DNA of 64,000 bases from Sepiola atlantica. Taxonomy: Eukaryota; Mollusca; Cephalopoda; Sepiida; Sepiolidae. Positions 13,810-29,700 of this stretch are shown here, in pieces (position 1 is the first letter of the stretch; every line of letters begins with the position of its first letter). Both the position numbers and the translations under genes were made by a program. The stretch is taken from assembly GCA_963556195.1 (NCBI GenBank), contig OY744529.1, forward strand, positions 58,158,080 to 58,222,079. Direction: 5' to 3'. The notes below the pieces were generated by a model. That model was given only the letters and a program-made list of their open reading frames with translations. It was not told the origin of the DNA and did no database searches.

Positions 13810-16800
13810 GAGGGGGAGAAAGATGGTGGGGGGAGAGGATCTATTATGACATCACAAGGTATTCTTTTTCATAATACATTGTGATGTTATAATAGATGCT
13901 CTCTCTCATCTTTCTTTCTCTCTCTTTAATTATTTACATCATTGCATTCCTCTCACCATCTTATCATTCGCCATTTACGTAAGTTATTTGTGCGTCATTT
14001 CATCATCTAAAACAAATGAAGTGTGCACGGTGACAAGCCAGATAACAGCATCAGTCTCACTAGTATAGATGAGGAATCACCCAGACTTATTTTCATAAAA
14101 GTGTAGAAAACATCTTGATTGGCTTTTTTTAAATCTTGGATAATTATCCATTATATATAATTAGATCCATCAGTTCAGTGTGTAAAATTTACTATTTTAG
14201 TAATAAATATTTTCAATGCTTTTCGTCACAATACATTTTGTTGCATGTTTGAAGAGATGAAGATGAAGAGAAATAATTTACACTATTTGAACTTGTATTC
14301 TTATTTTAACATTTGCACTTTTTTACACTTCATATTCTTTATTTGTGTTTGGTTCATCAATAAAAGATAAATCTGTTAAGCATCAAGAACAGAAAGAGAA
14401 CAATATACTCAATAAATTAAAGGATACAGAGGATTAGCAAGTCTGAGCAACATCTAAAAAAGGCCAGAGAATAACAATAAGAATGTGAGTAGCAATTTAG
14501 GTGAATTTCTCAACCTGTGGAGCATCCCCCGCCCATTCCTGTGTGTGGAGAGAGAGAGAGGGCAGCACAAAAAACAACAACTGTTTTTTTCCCCTAAACA
14601 ACTTGAATCAGTTTCAACTAAGAAAGTCAAAATTAAGAGGAAGACACTGAGTGCACATGTGGGGGGGGGGGGAGACAGGAAGTCATTCTTTGATGAAACA
14701 AAAGTCATCTAACTCTCCTTGCCCCTTAATGAATCATTTTAAGTCTTAGTCTTCATGGCAAAATTATCATTTTCAGTTTTCAGAGAAAACTGTCATAAGA
14801 GGGAAAAAAGGCATGGCTGTCTAGATGGAGAGAGGAAGAAGAAGAGGAAAAACAGAAACGAGAAAGAAAAGATAAAGCGAAAGAAAGAAGAAAGAAAAAG
14901 AGATGATTTCATCCAAACAAAAATATTCTGAACATAGAACCAAGTAACTCCTACTGAATACTTTTCCCTCCATTGTTTTCATTCACGAAGAAGTCAAATT
15001 ACAAGTGCTTTTGATCGTATGATGTATTGAGACTTACCTGGCATCTACCCAATATAGTCTTTTGAAGTCATAATCAATTGTTAATCCATTTGGCCAACCT
15101 CCTCCAAGTGAGGTAATATTGATGATGGTTCGACGCTCCGTACCGCTCATAGAACAAGTCTCAATACGTGGCAGATCGTCATCCCAGTCAGTCCAAAACA
15201 AAGCCCTGAAAGAAAAGTGAATTGAAAAGAATAAACATCATCTTCTGATTTCCTTATATAATGGGTTTATAACTAAGAGTATAATTTAAACAGATATAAA
15301 ATATGGATATGGTATAATTGTGTCAGTGGAATAACAATACAAAGAGTGCCTTAATTACAAGTAAACTGGATTAAAAAGATTTCTATAATTTAGTGAAATT
15401 TCAATAAATCTATGCATATGCACACAAAGTCAGTAGATATATTTTAAGCCATTGTAATTTGGTTGGTTGTATAAAGTATGGAATATTTTTTGTTGCATAA
15501 TCTACTCATCTAATATGCATATATCTGTTTCAAAGTCTGTTTTTCTTGGTGAAATAAAAATATTCCACGATGATGTATGAAATATAAAAATAAATGCTGT
15601 AAGTTGCATTCTTTTTATTGTTGCCTTTCCACATTAAGCAGTCAGCTTAAAACGATGCTGAGTAGAAACAGTAATCGCAACCAATATTATAAAAAATAAG
15701 ATATTCTAAACAGGTTTACCAAAAAAGAAAATCCTCATTTCTCACAAGAATAAAAATGTTTTCTGATTATTCAAGAAAAAAGGTCTATAATATCCGACTG
15801 TTTTCTTTATTTTTGTCTTAAAATAAAAGATAATGTAACAATTGATTACCCTTCACGTGGGTCAAGCACAATGGCCCTTGGACTATTGATACTTCCAGCT
15901 AAAAGAGATGTCCGCATCGTGCCATCAAGTCGAGCCACTTCAATCTGGTCCATTTTGCTTTCCACCCAATACATATTGTTTCCAATCCAATCAACAGCCA
16001 AACCTTCTGTGCTCATTAAACCGATGTTCACAATAGCTTTTGTGTTCAAAATGGCTGATAAAATAAAATAAGATTTTCTATAACATAAAACAAAGTAGCT
16101 GGAAATTATAAATATAAACAAGGTTTATTTATATAAGATTTAGGCATTTGGGGTAAAATATGAACTATAAATTGAATATCTACTGCAAATTGTTTTAAAA
16201 GTATTATTAACAAGCATTAGTGATGTTTTCATATGAACATCATGACATTTTTTATTCTTCTGGTTATTTAAAAATATCATCAAAATGGAGTCAAGTTATA
16301 AGAAAATTATTTTTAGTGTTACAAATCTACTCTACATTCTTATTTAACAGTAAAAAATATAATAATTCTTCTGGTTATTATATAAATGGAGTCAAGTTAT
16401 AAAAAGATTATTTTTATTTTTACAAATCTAATCTACATTCTTATTTAACAGTGAAAAATATAATATACAAGCAGGAACAAAATTTTTAGAAAAAAACTAT
16501 TGTTATAGAAAATTAAGTCCTACATTGTTTTACAGTTCTTTACAATTATTAAAAAAGAACTTTGTTAATGATAATTATTTTTAACTAAATAATTTGATCA
16601 GTAAAATGAATAATGAGAAAAATAGAGTTTTGAACTTACAGTCTGATTCGAGTTGGCCACTGTAAATAACTTCATCAACAACATCAGACCAGAATATCAT
16701 GTTCTTTTCATAGTGGAAATCCAAAGCAATGGTGCTGCGTAGACCAGATGAGAGAGAAATGGTAACTTTCGATTTAATCTCCATTCTCCTCAATTCATGC

Positions 16801-19800
16801 TGATTAGAAAACAACAGATATGTCGTCACGTTATCTACAAGAGAAAACAAGAGTTTTAATGGTTTTTTAACATTGCTGCTTTGCGGGCTTCAAATACAGA
16901 TCAATATTTCATCTATACATAAATGTTTTAGGTGGTGGGAGGAAGGGGAAATAATGTAAATAAAGGGCAAATAATAAGAGAAGTAGTGGGAGTGGGTGAA
17001 TGACAAACAATTCAGATGAGACAGAAGAGAGAGAAAAGAGGAGAGGGGAAGAGGAAGGTAGGAAGAGAGAATAAAAAACAAATGTTTATTATGAAGAAAG
17101 AAATATATATATTTACTTGAAAATGAGCTTCATCTTTTCAAAAGTTTCCAAAAGCTATCATTCATTCTTTATCACATCATCCATTTTCCAATAAATACTT
17201 TCAAAGTTAATAAATTATATATTTAATAATATATATAACAATTAGTGAGCCAACAGGTCAAAGGTGGTCGAGTAAATTATAAAATTGAAATTGGATTTTA
17301 TTTAATCATTATTATAATTAAGGAGCTTTTTTTGCGAGTCTGTTTTGGTGTCTGGACATTTGTTAGAGTGTGTATGTGTTGGAGTGTGTGTTGTTGGAAT
17401 GTGATGTATGTATATGAGTGTTTGCATATGTATTGGTGTGCATATACGTACATGTGAAACTTATGGCCTCCAAAACTATCATACAGAATTACACAAAATT
17501 TATCAGAATTTATTCTTGTGATGCAAGAAGTGTAATCATAAATGATTCAAAATTATAATACTCCTATCGCTAATGTCTAATAGCCCACCATAGAAGCTAG
17601 ACTAAATGCTGTCTCTTAAAACAGCTTTTTGTATAGTATTTAAAAAAAATAACTGTCTTACCATCTGGAATACAGGCCTTTCTATCAATATCCATGGTAT
17701 AGCCATCAAAACAAGTACATTGGTAGGTTTTTTGAGGTCCAGATGTACAGTTTTGGCTACAGATGCCCCATTGCTCACAAACATCGATTTCTATATGTAA
17801 GAATAAAAACAAACAACATGTAATATAAATCAATAAGATCCAGAAGTATGTAGGTGTATCCGCATATCTATTTTCAAACATCTATTGGTAAAATAAATAA
17901 ACTTTCTTGTAATGCAAGTAAATTTTACTATTCGTATTATTTTACTATTTATAAATATGTTATTTGATAATAACTTTAAATTTATATAAATTGTTTGATT
18001 AAAGTATATTTTTGCTTTATGTTGACCATTATGAAGGGTAAATGTCTGGAAGGTATTATGGCATTTATAGATATTTATAAATGATCATTTATTGTGCTTA
18101 TATTCTCATTGATACTATTTTGCATATTTTAGTAAGACAGTCAAAAATAAACTTTTAGATTCGTAGTTCTGATTTTTAAAATATTTCTGTGCATTCAAAC
18201 ACACACACATACAAATTATTTATTTAAAAACTATACATTACAGTTTATGTAAATGAGTAAGTATTTCATTGATACGGACAGGCAATTATTGTTAAGTTTT
18301 TAAATAGTATATTATCTCTTGCAAGTCTTACGATCGAGCACTTTATTGATTTTTCTTAAGACGCCATTTGTTTATCCGAAGAAACAAAACAAAAGAAACG
18401 GTGTGTCACTGAAAAGTCTCTTTGGAAAAAGTGTCTTAGTTGGGATTCATTGATTTTTCTTTTATTTATTATTTATAGGATTTTATTTTTTACTAAGTGT
18501 TTTATTTACTTATTTATTTGTAGTTTCGTATTTTTATTTTAAAAAAGTTGCACTTTGAAGATCGTCTATAGATCGGAGACGCTCCTCGGCGTCTTGAAAA
18601 ATGAAACCAAATTCAGCGTTCAAAATGGTGTACTTCTGAAGTCTCCTTTAAAACAATAAAACAATAAAATCAGAGAACCTTAAAATAAAATATTTGCTGC
18701 GACATTAGCATTCAAATATCACAGCAACATTTGGACGTTTCTCTTCAACAAACGGAAAAATGCTTGTTTTTTTTTTTTGATAAGTAGAGTATTTCTCCAG
18801 AAATATTAAAATATATATTTTCCATCATCCTAGACTCAATGTAACAATAAGTGAAATACTTATTGAAAATTGAAAAATAAATAAATGAGGTTTATTGAAG
18901 AAAAATATTGCATATATTGTCTTCACTTATTTTGTTTTGTTCTTCTTCAGTTTTACCCTCCGGCCTGTATAGCATTGCAAACAGTCTTAGTAAATACTTA
19001 TATACTTATTTGTTTCAAGTAAACTACCATACCCTTTTAAAATACCTTTTATTTTAAAAAGGATTTGAAATAAAAGTATTATGTAAATTTAAAATAAATA
19101 TGCTTGAAGATTTTAAGACTTTCATGTTTGAGAGGGAATCTACTATTAAACTATGCAACTGATCATAAAAAATGGCAATAGTGTAATTATTATTAATACT
19201 AGTGTTGGATGAAACAAGTTCTATCAACGAAAAAATAATCCTTTTATATTTAAAGGGAAGTAACTCTTTTCCCTTTGTTATCTACATTGATAAAAAACAG
19301 CATTTTGGAAAGCAGAGTTATGTGTCCATAAATTCACCAGCCAAAACAAGGAAATATTCAATGGACATTTGGCTGAGCAACAGACAATTAAATACATCCT
19401 CATTTTCAAAGTAATTCTTTTCCAGTTATTATTTATGCAATAAATAATTATTATTGTTGATCTGCAAAAACGTTTTCATCCAATTTATTTCTTAAAATAT
19501 GTGTCTGACTGCTTACAAAATACCATTTTATTTCAATTAGTAATCCTTCTAACCTCATAGAAATTATACTAATTTAATACTGACCTGCACATGTTCTATT
19601 GTCTGGAAGTAATTTTTTATTAGGTGGGCATAAACAAATGTATCCATTGGGTGCTGGTGTACAGTTGTGACTGCAGTCATGGGCATCACACATATCCAAT
19701 TCTAGAATTAAAAAGAACATTCGGAAAAAAGGATTATAAGTCGTTTGAATTATGTACCAAAACCAAACATTAGTTTCATAACTATATAGAAAAACAATTA

Positions 19801-20300
19801 CTGTATTTAATGGTACACTAAATTCCCACTAGAGTTAATATTACAGTATTATAGAACTATGCTAGGAGCAAGTAATGATTGTTAAATATTTGTGGGTACA
19901 TCTGCTAGTATAAATATTTACTAAATCCATTGATAAAATTGGTCTCATGTTGTCAACAGGATCTGTTTTAGACATAGATCACAAAGACATTACAGGGTCT
20001 ACCCTGTCTGGAATGAAGCTGTCACTCGTGAGAATAGGAACTGAAAAATATTTTGTGAAGATGACATCAGAAATACTATTGAGACTCTCAATGTAAGACT
20101 CAAGGAGACAGGAAGTGTTTTAGAGATGGGCTAAATTTTAAAAAAAAAAACATGACTACATTAGAAAAATAGAAAATTTTTACTGAAAATAATTTAGAAA
20201 CAAAAAATATTTTCTTTATTGAAATTTAAAAAAAAATGCAATGCTATCTCAACAATGATGTTCCAAATTCTAGCAATCGTCGTCGTCGTCGTCGTCGTCG

Positions 20301-20355
<55 letters not shown>

Positions 20356-22949
20356 TTTCCATTACACATATGTTTTATATACTGGCATGTGTTAGTCAAC
20401 TTTTAGAAATTGACTTCCAAACTAACCTATTTCTGGCCAGGTCTTTATTTATCTCTTTCTCTCAAATTCATCCTTCTCACTTCCTCCTGTTTTCCTTGGT
20501 CTGCCCTGCTAACGACCCTGCTACCTCAACTGTTCTACATTTATTAACTCAAACACTCATCTATTCTTTCAATGTGAGCAAACCAACAAAATCTCCTGTT
20601 TTACACACATATCCCTATGCTGTCCCGATTTAATCTTCCTCTTCCAAAATAAATTTGTCAAACTTCAGTCCTCTATAAAGACGTTAGGTTTTTTAATAAT
20701 TTCTAGCTGAAATTTATTTTACAGAGGGGAGATTATTAGTAAAAAGATGTTTAACTCACTTATTTTTATTTAATAAAAATATATAAAAATGTAAATTACA
20801 AAATAGGCCTAACTTCCATTGTCAATTTGATTTGCCGAAAAGCTTTCTTTTTTTAAAATTAAATTAAATATGATGCAGCATGCTAAGAAAACTACAAACA
20901 TGACCAGTTTATTTTATGACATAAGTATTTTCTTGAGACGTGGCTCAAATGGTGCACCACCACCGGTGTCCTCTGTGACCGCAAGATCAGCGACCATCTA
21001 AAGTTGAAGATCTATCAAGACCCCTCGCTTTGTACAGCTCCGAGTGCTTACCGACAACGAGGAAGGCAGAGATTTGCCATTATGGAAACCAAAATTCTCT
21101 GCTGGCTCTCGGGAATTACACTGCTTGACCACATCTGCAATGACGAAATAGGAATGCACTACGGCATTGCACCAATCAAGAGCATGATAAGGGAATGGCG
21201 GCTCATATTGGTTTGAACACGTGCCAAGGGCCGACGACAACAATGTTGAAAAACTTGCTTTTACATTAGAAATTGTATGGAAGCGACCAAGAGGAAGGCA
21301 GACACCCTGCACAATGATCTCTGTAAAACCGGCCTTGACCCGGACCAAGCGTGTGATCGTGCCAAGTGCAGACAAAATCCATCATTGTGGACTCCGCCAT
21401 AGGTTGGGATTAACGCAAAAGAAAAAGAAATAAGTTTTTTTATTACAAATTTACCCCCCCCCCCCCTCCCCTGAAAAATATATCAGTGAATGAGTGAATT
21501 TCTTATTTAAAAATTAGGTGACATAGTTATGCTTCAGGATATTATTTTGTACTGAACCATGTTTAGTAAATGACTGATAAGGAGTCAAAGATAATTAATG
21601 ATATTTGTTAATGCGTATATCTCTATATAAAGTTAGGTATGTGTATATGTTTATATATTTGTTAATCTGTATATCTCTATATAAAGTTAGGTATGTGTAT
21701 ATGTTTATATATTTGTTAATCTGTATATCTATATATAAAGTTAGGTATGTGTATATGTTTATATATTTGTTTATCTGTATATCTATATATAAAGTTAGGT
21801 ATATATATATGTTTATATATTTGTTTATCTGTATATCTATATAAAGTTAGGTATATGTATATGTTTATATATTTGTATGTACTCCTAAACTAGATAACCA
21901 TCAATTTTGGAACACAGCTGCTAGGAGTAAGGAGTTGTAATGTGAGCTATATTTAGTTTAATTTAATCGTATGCAAAGGAGGTAAAAAGGGGATGGAAGC
22001 CCTTTGTGAAAATTAAGATATTTCCAATTTTTGTGAAATTTTTATAATACGTATTAGACACCAATGAATAAATATTCACCAAATTTCAGTTTCTTTAAAG
22101 TTTTTATAGGGAGAGCATGTGGGCACACCAACTTATTTGAAAATTCAAATATTTCAGATTTGTATTGAATTTGATCCATAGTCATTAGAAACCAATTAAG
22201 CAAGATTCCAGGAATTTCAATTTCTATTTATAACCCCTAAAGCTTAAGCTTTAAATTTTAGACATTTTCTAGAATTAATGATCATTTAATGGATTTTGAT
22301 CAAAATTGGAATAAGGATTCTAGAGACAAGGTTTAGTATCATTATATCATGATTTTAATTTACATAAAGGTACATAAAATTGGTACAAAACTGTATTCTT
22401 CTAGTATTGTTATGAACTTAATATGAAGCAAAAGCAATTCTCACCACAAAATCCACCTTCATCTGACCTATCTGTGCAGTCAAACTTGTCATCGCACAAT
22501 TTCTCGGGTGTTATACAAACTGAGGTGTCATTTCTGCAGGTTCGGTTTGGATAATTGCAAGGTGTATGGTGGGCTAAAGTAAAATGGAAAAAAAGAAAAA
22601 GTTAATATATGTGAAAGAAAATTTTTTTCATGCAATAATCTATCAAGGATTAAATTCCATTCTAACGACATAAAGAACTTACGGCAATGTTTTTCATCAG
22701 AGTGATCAGTGCAATCATTGGTACCATCACACACCCAATTTTGAGGAATACATTGGTTTTTCCCACACATAAACTGTCTTTCAGGACATCCAACTGCAGA
22801 ACCTTTTATCAAAATTACAGAAATATTAAACAAGTTTAAAAACATTTATTCATAGAAAAATTTGAATCATGGATTAGATAGTCATATTTGTTTCTAATAG
22901 TGATTTTAAGAACATTTTGTAGCCGGAGTAGCTCTCTTGCTTATGTATG

Positions 22950-23004
<55 letters not shown>

Positions 23005-23732
23005 AGCTATGAAAATATATTTATGGTAATTAAGCTACACAGAGGCTGTTACTGTTTTAGTAAATACTGAAAATTGATACATAAAAAATTATATCTCCTT
23101 ATAAAATTTTATGTGGATACATGAAATATATATATATATATAGATAGATAGATAGATAGATATGACTAGTTTTTCTTACAATAATAATGAGGGTGGGTTT
23201 TGCATTTGCACCAGATATCCATAAATACCAAAGACAATATTTTGCTTTGTTTGAATTAAAAAATAAGAATAAAAATACTAATATGGGTTCAGGGCTGGAG
23301 TTAGGAATACATGGAAGGGGTTGGGGGTGGTCCTCATTCATTCCCAGGTAATGCTGCTTGTGTCTGCTAGTACATTATATACTTGGGTCAAAATTAATAT
23401 TTGTGTTAAGTTAACAAAATATGTTGCAATAGGTTGCCAGAACAATGCAGAAATATTTTTTTTAAATAAACATTTATTTATTTAAAATTTACTTAGTTTC
23501 GACGATATAATGTCATCTTCAGGCATAGAAACAGTTTGTGTTTTTTCTTTTTTCCTTTTTCTTCCCTGTGGCATGATGTCACTAGTAAAGCAAAGTCCAT
23601 ATCGTTGAAACTAAGTTGATTTTAAATAATTAAATGTTTATTTAAAATAAAATATTTCTGCGTTGTTCTGGCTTCTAAAACATACAGATTCCTATTCAAA
23701 TTTACACAATGCTTACATCTAGGAAAAAAAAC

Positions 23733-23777
<45 letters not shown>

Positions 23778-26700
23778 AGAGGTGTGGTGCAATGGTTACA
23801 GGCCCAGACTATGTGCTCGGAATGCTAGGTTCAAGTTCCTTCAGGGCTACTGCATTACTTTCACTAATAGCCTTGTTAAGTAACACCTACTATGAAAATA
23901 ATAGTAGATTGGAGAAAGACTAGCAACGTCTTCTCTGTTGGAAAAGGACTGTAGGGAAGAGTAAAGATCATCTGTCATGTACTCTGTCATGGCAAGAAAT
24001 AGTGCTCTGAGCGACACCTCCTCAGATGTGGAAACAATTCTCCATCTTAAGACATATCTGACTCTTATATATACGGGTAGAGGATTGCATCAGGAGTCAG
24101 ATTTCTACAACGCTAATGTCTTATATTGGTAAACATTAATTTTTAATCCTAACTGATTAGATTTTGGAAAAAAGAGGATGCACTGCACCAATTCAGTGAA
24201 ATAGAATGTTTCATATATTTTCAAATAACTTTCAGATTTCTTGCTCAGATTTGTTTGAAATTGGAAAGTTTACTCGTGACAGTATATCAATTCGATACTA
24301 GTGACAGTATATCAACTTGAATGTCCTCCCTAATAATTTTAATTTATTTAATTATCCAAATATGAATAATTTCATGCATAAACTGAATGTCAACAAATTG
24401 GTATAAAAAGGGTGAAATCTTCGACCCAATATCATAAATTGCAGAGTTAAGGATAGGTTGGAGGCACAAGAAGTCATCATTCTTGCATTGTAAGAGCTGG
24501 CAAGATTGAAAAGTAGAGAGCGGAGTGAGAGCCCCCACCTAGAAATTATTCGAATAATTCAAAATCATAAATAGATATTCCGTTGTTCTGTCGATAGTAA
24601 ATTGTAAAGAAAAAAGAATAAGCAAAATCGATTTCGAATGAAAGCACTCACAATCACTTTCATCTGAACCATCATCACAGTCGAGTTCCCCGTCACACTT
24701 CCACACATCAGGTATGCAAAAACCATTCCGGCATGTAAATTGGTTAGCCATACAATCATGCCGTTTGTTGTCTGTAGAGGAAATAAAAGAAAATGGAAAA
24801 ATAATGATTCTCTAAAAACTAATGGACTCATAAATACATGCCAAATTTTACTTGGAAATTTCATATGAATACCATTTATTTAAAATATCTTAATTATATT
24901 ATTAAAGTAACAAAAATTTTACTTGGAAATTTCATATGAATACCATTTATTTAAAATATCTTAATTATATTATTAAAGTAACAAAAATTTTACTTGGAAA
25001 TTTCATATGAATACCATTTATTTAAAATATCTTAATTATATTATTAAAGTAACAAAAATTTTACTTGGAAATTTCATATGAATACCATTTATTTAAAATA
25101 TCTTAATTATATTATTAAAGTAACAAAAATTTTACTTGGAAATTTCATATGAATACCATTTATTTAAAATATCTTAATTATATTATTAAAGTAACAAAAA
25201 TTTTACTTGGAAATTTCATATGAATACCATTTATTTAAAATATCTTAATTATATTATTAAAGTAACAAAAATTTTACTTGGAAATTTCATATGAATACCA
25301 TTTATTTAAAATATCTTAATTATATTATTAAAGTAACAAAAATTTTACTTGGAAATTTCATATGAATACCATTTATTTAAAATATCTTAATTATATTATT
25401 AAAGTAACAAAAATTTTACTTGGAAATTTCATATGAATACCATTTATTTAAAATATCTTAATTATATTATTAAAGTAACAAAAATTTTACTTGGAAATTT
25501 CATATGAATACCATTTATTTAAAATATCTTAATTATATTATTAAAGTAACAAAAATTTTACTTGGAAATTTCATATGAATACCATTTATTTAAAATATCT
25601 TAATTATATTATTAAAGTAACAAAAATTTTACTTGGAAATTTCATATGAATGCCATTTATTTAAAATATCTTAATTATATTATTAAAGTAACAAAAATTT
25701 TACTTGGAAATTTCATATGAATACCATTTATTTAAAATATCTTAATTATATTATTAAAGTAACAAAAATTTTACTTGGAAATTTCATATGAATACCATTT
25801 ATTTAAAATATCTTAATTATATTATTAAAGTAACAAAAATTTTACTTGGAAATTTCATATGAATACCATTTATTTAAAATATCTTAATTATATTATTAAA
25901 GTAACAAAATTTTTACAAGCTAAGATAAATTTAAATTATCAAAATTCCAAGATGTAAAACTGAGTTCAAAATAAGGTATTCCATATTAATATATTTAAAA
26001 GGATGATGAGTGTATCAAACAGTGCTGCAGATTTCAATATACAGACTCTTGCATTGTAATTTAGTAAACTACATACATTTGACAAAAGTAAGCAGAAAAT
26101 AATTACATTAATTTACCATTAAAATAAAATAATTGCATAACTACACCATTAAAATAAAATTCTTGCATAAATGTATCAAACCAAATTGAATAAATTTACC
26201 ATTAAAATTAAGCAATTGTACAATTTACTATTAAAATGAAGTAATTGCATACACCTACCATTAAAATAAAGTAATTGCATAAGTTTACCATTAATATAAA
26301 ATAATTGCAAGATTTACCATTAAAAATATTTAGAGCAAAACTATAAACACTCGATAAAGCTCAAAGAGTAAATTATAATATCAATTTTAAAAAAAGTTTG
26401 ATATTAAAAATAAGAAAATCTGTGTGCCAAGTCAATAAGGTATAACAATAATGGAAATAATTTTATAGCATTAACATATAAGTAAAAACTCACTACATCC
26501 CAGTTCATCTGAAGCATCGGGACAATTGGCTTCTCCATCACAACGGAAAATTAATGGGAAACAAAGACTTGAATTTTTACACTTGAATTCGCGGCCTGGG
26601 TCACATTGATATTTGCAGTTCATCTGAAACATTCAATTGTAAATGTTATCTTTAATAAAGAACTGGTATAAAAAATAATGTTAGAAAAGGAAATTAAAAA

Positions 26701-29700
26701 TGATTAAAACAATAATTAAAAATGATTCTTGAAATTTGATTCAGAATTGAACCTGAAATAGCGGAACCAAAAATATATGTACAAACTTTCAGCAACTTAT
26801 GAAATGATGATTTTAAAATATAAGAAAGCTTGATAGGTAAAGAATTTTAAAATTGGTGACTGGATTTATTTAAGTAATATGTCAAGAGAGGGTGCATATT
26901 TTCTCTTTTGTATGATTTAGATTATTCCAACTACTATTCTTATCTTGGTTATTATATTCACAACATTTCAGTTAATGTTACAGTCGATGTCAACGTTTGG
27001 CCAATGTACTCACTGACCTTCTTCAGGTACAGCAGCCAAAACAAATATTTTTAAATAAATTAGTAAATTATTAATCATCATCAAAACATATTTTTAATTA
27101 TAATTTATTACAGGTCACTTTTAGATTTTAAAAACTTTCATATTCCAGAAATCAACTATTTTTCAGCACATTCATTCTACAAACATTTCTAGAAAATATC
27201 CTTCCTTATTCATCAAAATAAATAGGATTTTTTAGTATTATGTTGGAAAAAAATCAATTATTGATCAAAAGAAAGTGCATTTATACAATAGGAAAGAAAA
27301 AATTGTTGACATTTTTTATTTTTTTTACTCTCACAAGTACGAAGATGTATAAAAGAAAAAGGTTTAAGTAAAAATAGAGTAATCGAAAGAAAAGGCATGA
27401 AGTGATGGAAGCAGTACCATACAATGATAAAGAACAAGTGAGTCCTCTCAATTTTTCAGAGTTGAAGACTTTAACACCTTAGCCCTTCATCTTGCCAGAT
27501 CACCACAAGACAATAGAAGTTTTCTGTATTAGATGACTATTGACTCAATATCAGAATGTATCGGCCTTTGAAGAGTTTTTTTTATTATTTTTCATCCTGC
27601 TAAACTTTTAGTCACAAACCTAGGCAATAAGATAAGCCCTGAGTTTAGTTTTTAATCATACTGACTTTTATGGCATCAGCAGCATTAGTATACATATATA
27701 TATAAGGTTTACCATGTAAGTAAACTTGCAAATCACTTGATTAAGCAACACTGATCAAGAACAGATCTAGCATATATATTTCAGAAATTAAAAGAGGTAA
27801 ATATCAAAATGTTTTTCTGTTCATAGTTTGAAAATTGATGAAAGTTATCTCAATTCATTTGAGCAAAATAAAAGTCTACCTCATCTGATCCATCAGGGCA
27901 GTCATTTTCCCGATCACAACGGTGGTCATATGGAATGCATCGACGATTTGTACATTGGAAATAGTCAGGTTTGCAAGTGGAATAGGCTGAAGAGAGACAA
28001 ATAAAATCATTATGTCATTTTAAATGATAAATGGCATTCAATCAATTTAGCAATGTAATTTATTGTTAATTTCTCGAAATTACACTTATCAAATAGATAA
28101 TTATATGGCAATAAAAGAAAGACATTTTTGCAAATTCGTAAACCAACTTACAGCAGTTGTCATCTTCATCTTCTCCTCCTGCGCAGTCCTGGTCATGGTC
28201 ACACCACCAACTCGTAGGAATACATCTGCCAACACCACCGCACATTCGGTGATCTGGGGGACATTCACGAGCTGAGATAAAACAGAGTACAATAATTAGT
28301 ACATCTTATTTTCAAAATAACTTTTAAATTATTAATATTTCCTAAAATTGGAAATTAGATCTTCATCATGTAAATGTATATCGCCAAATTGAGTTTCATG
28401 TCATACCCAGGATAGATTCTATTTAAGCCATAGATGAGACCCTAAAGGTCTAGGTCAGAGTGGACCTGAGTTTTATGAAAACTAAAAAGTGACTTCCAAA
28501 TTGAGACCACACCACCAAATGCAGTTACTGTTAGATTAATTAATATTTGTAGTACGAATATGAGAGTAAAATTATTAGCTAAGCTTCTTACAATAAGAGA
28601 ATGTTAACTTTGATACAATACAAAAAACATCTACTGGATACAAGGAAGAGTAAAAAGTAGCGACAGAAAGAAAGATGAAAAAAAAAATGAACGGTAAAAT
28701 ATTAAGTTATGCAAAATTAATATCATATTTTTGTTTGTATTTCATAGGATCATCCTAAGTGTAAACACGTTTGGCATCAAACTTACAGATAACATGTATT
28801 GTCTCATTTCAAAAGAGATTGTATGGAAAACTGTAAAAGTATTGATACTTTTGACACTTAGTACATCATTCATAGTAAATAATTGTTGTTTTGATGTGAA
28901 TGCTAATAATTTTAGAAATCAAGATTCTCATTGAAGAGAAATCAACTTACATCTATTGCAATTCTCTGGAGCTTCATCCCCTCCATCAGGACAGTCTTTC
29001 TCTCCATCACACATCCACTGAGGAGGAATACATTTGTGGTTGTTACACATGATCATATTCCCACATGACACTGTGACTGCAATTAAAAGAACTTCTTTTT
29101 GAACTTAAAATTTTCAATATAGCTAACAAAAGAATTTTATTTTAAAATCTTCTTTAAAAATCCAGAAATCAAAGTCTTACGAATACAATGATAAATACAG
29201 ACAAAATAATGTAGCTTCTTTGTAATCATCATAAAATAAATCATCATAAAATAAATTTCTTTAAATGATAAAAAACATTCTAAAGAATGCAAAGAATTTC
29301 ATCATTACCTCCGCCAAGAAGGTTATGTATTTGGTTGAATTTATTAGTTTATTTGTGTACAGCCTAGTGTCTACATCACTTGACCAATTATCACCAAACT
29401 TGGTCAAACTGATTTAATTTTGAGATATCTAGGTCAAAGGTCAATAGAAAAAGTTAAAGTCAGTTTTGTCCATCATAGAGACTTGTTACTTGATTCATAT
29501 TGTAGCTTATGATGTTGCACATCTTATATGATCTTGACCTTTATCTTTGTCTGTGACAAGTTCGGTCAAGGTTGAAATTTTGATAGAATTTGATGTATGG
29601 ATCTAATGATCTTTGATAACAGTACACACCATGCTAAATGTGAGCCTATCAGATAAATAGTTTTTGTTTCATCAACATTTCCATGACATAACTTTTGGAA

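Noticed and set aside
13651..13884. 77-codon plus-strand ORF
   Set aside because: Its core is a translated (AT)n tract (alternating Ile-Tyr) followed by a hairpin repeat.
14454..14712. Overlapping ORFs on both strands
   Set aside because: Both lie in purine-rich dispersed repeat R2 and have low-complexity content.
21605..21844. 79-codon plus-strand ORF with a repeated peptide
   Set aside because: It is the 54-bp tandem array read in frame (54 is divisible by 3); no start context or domain.
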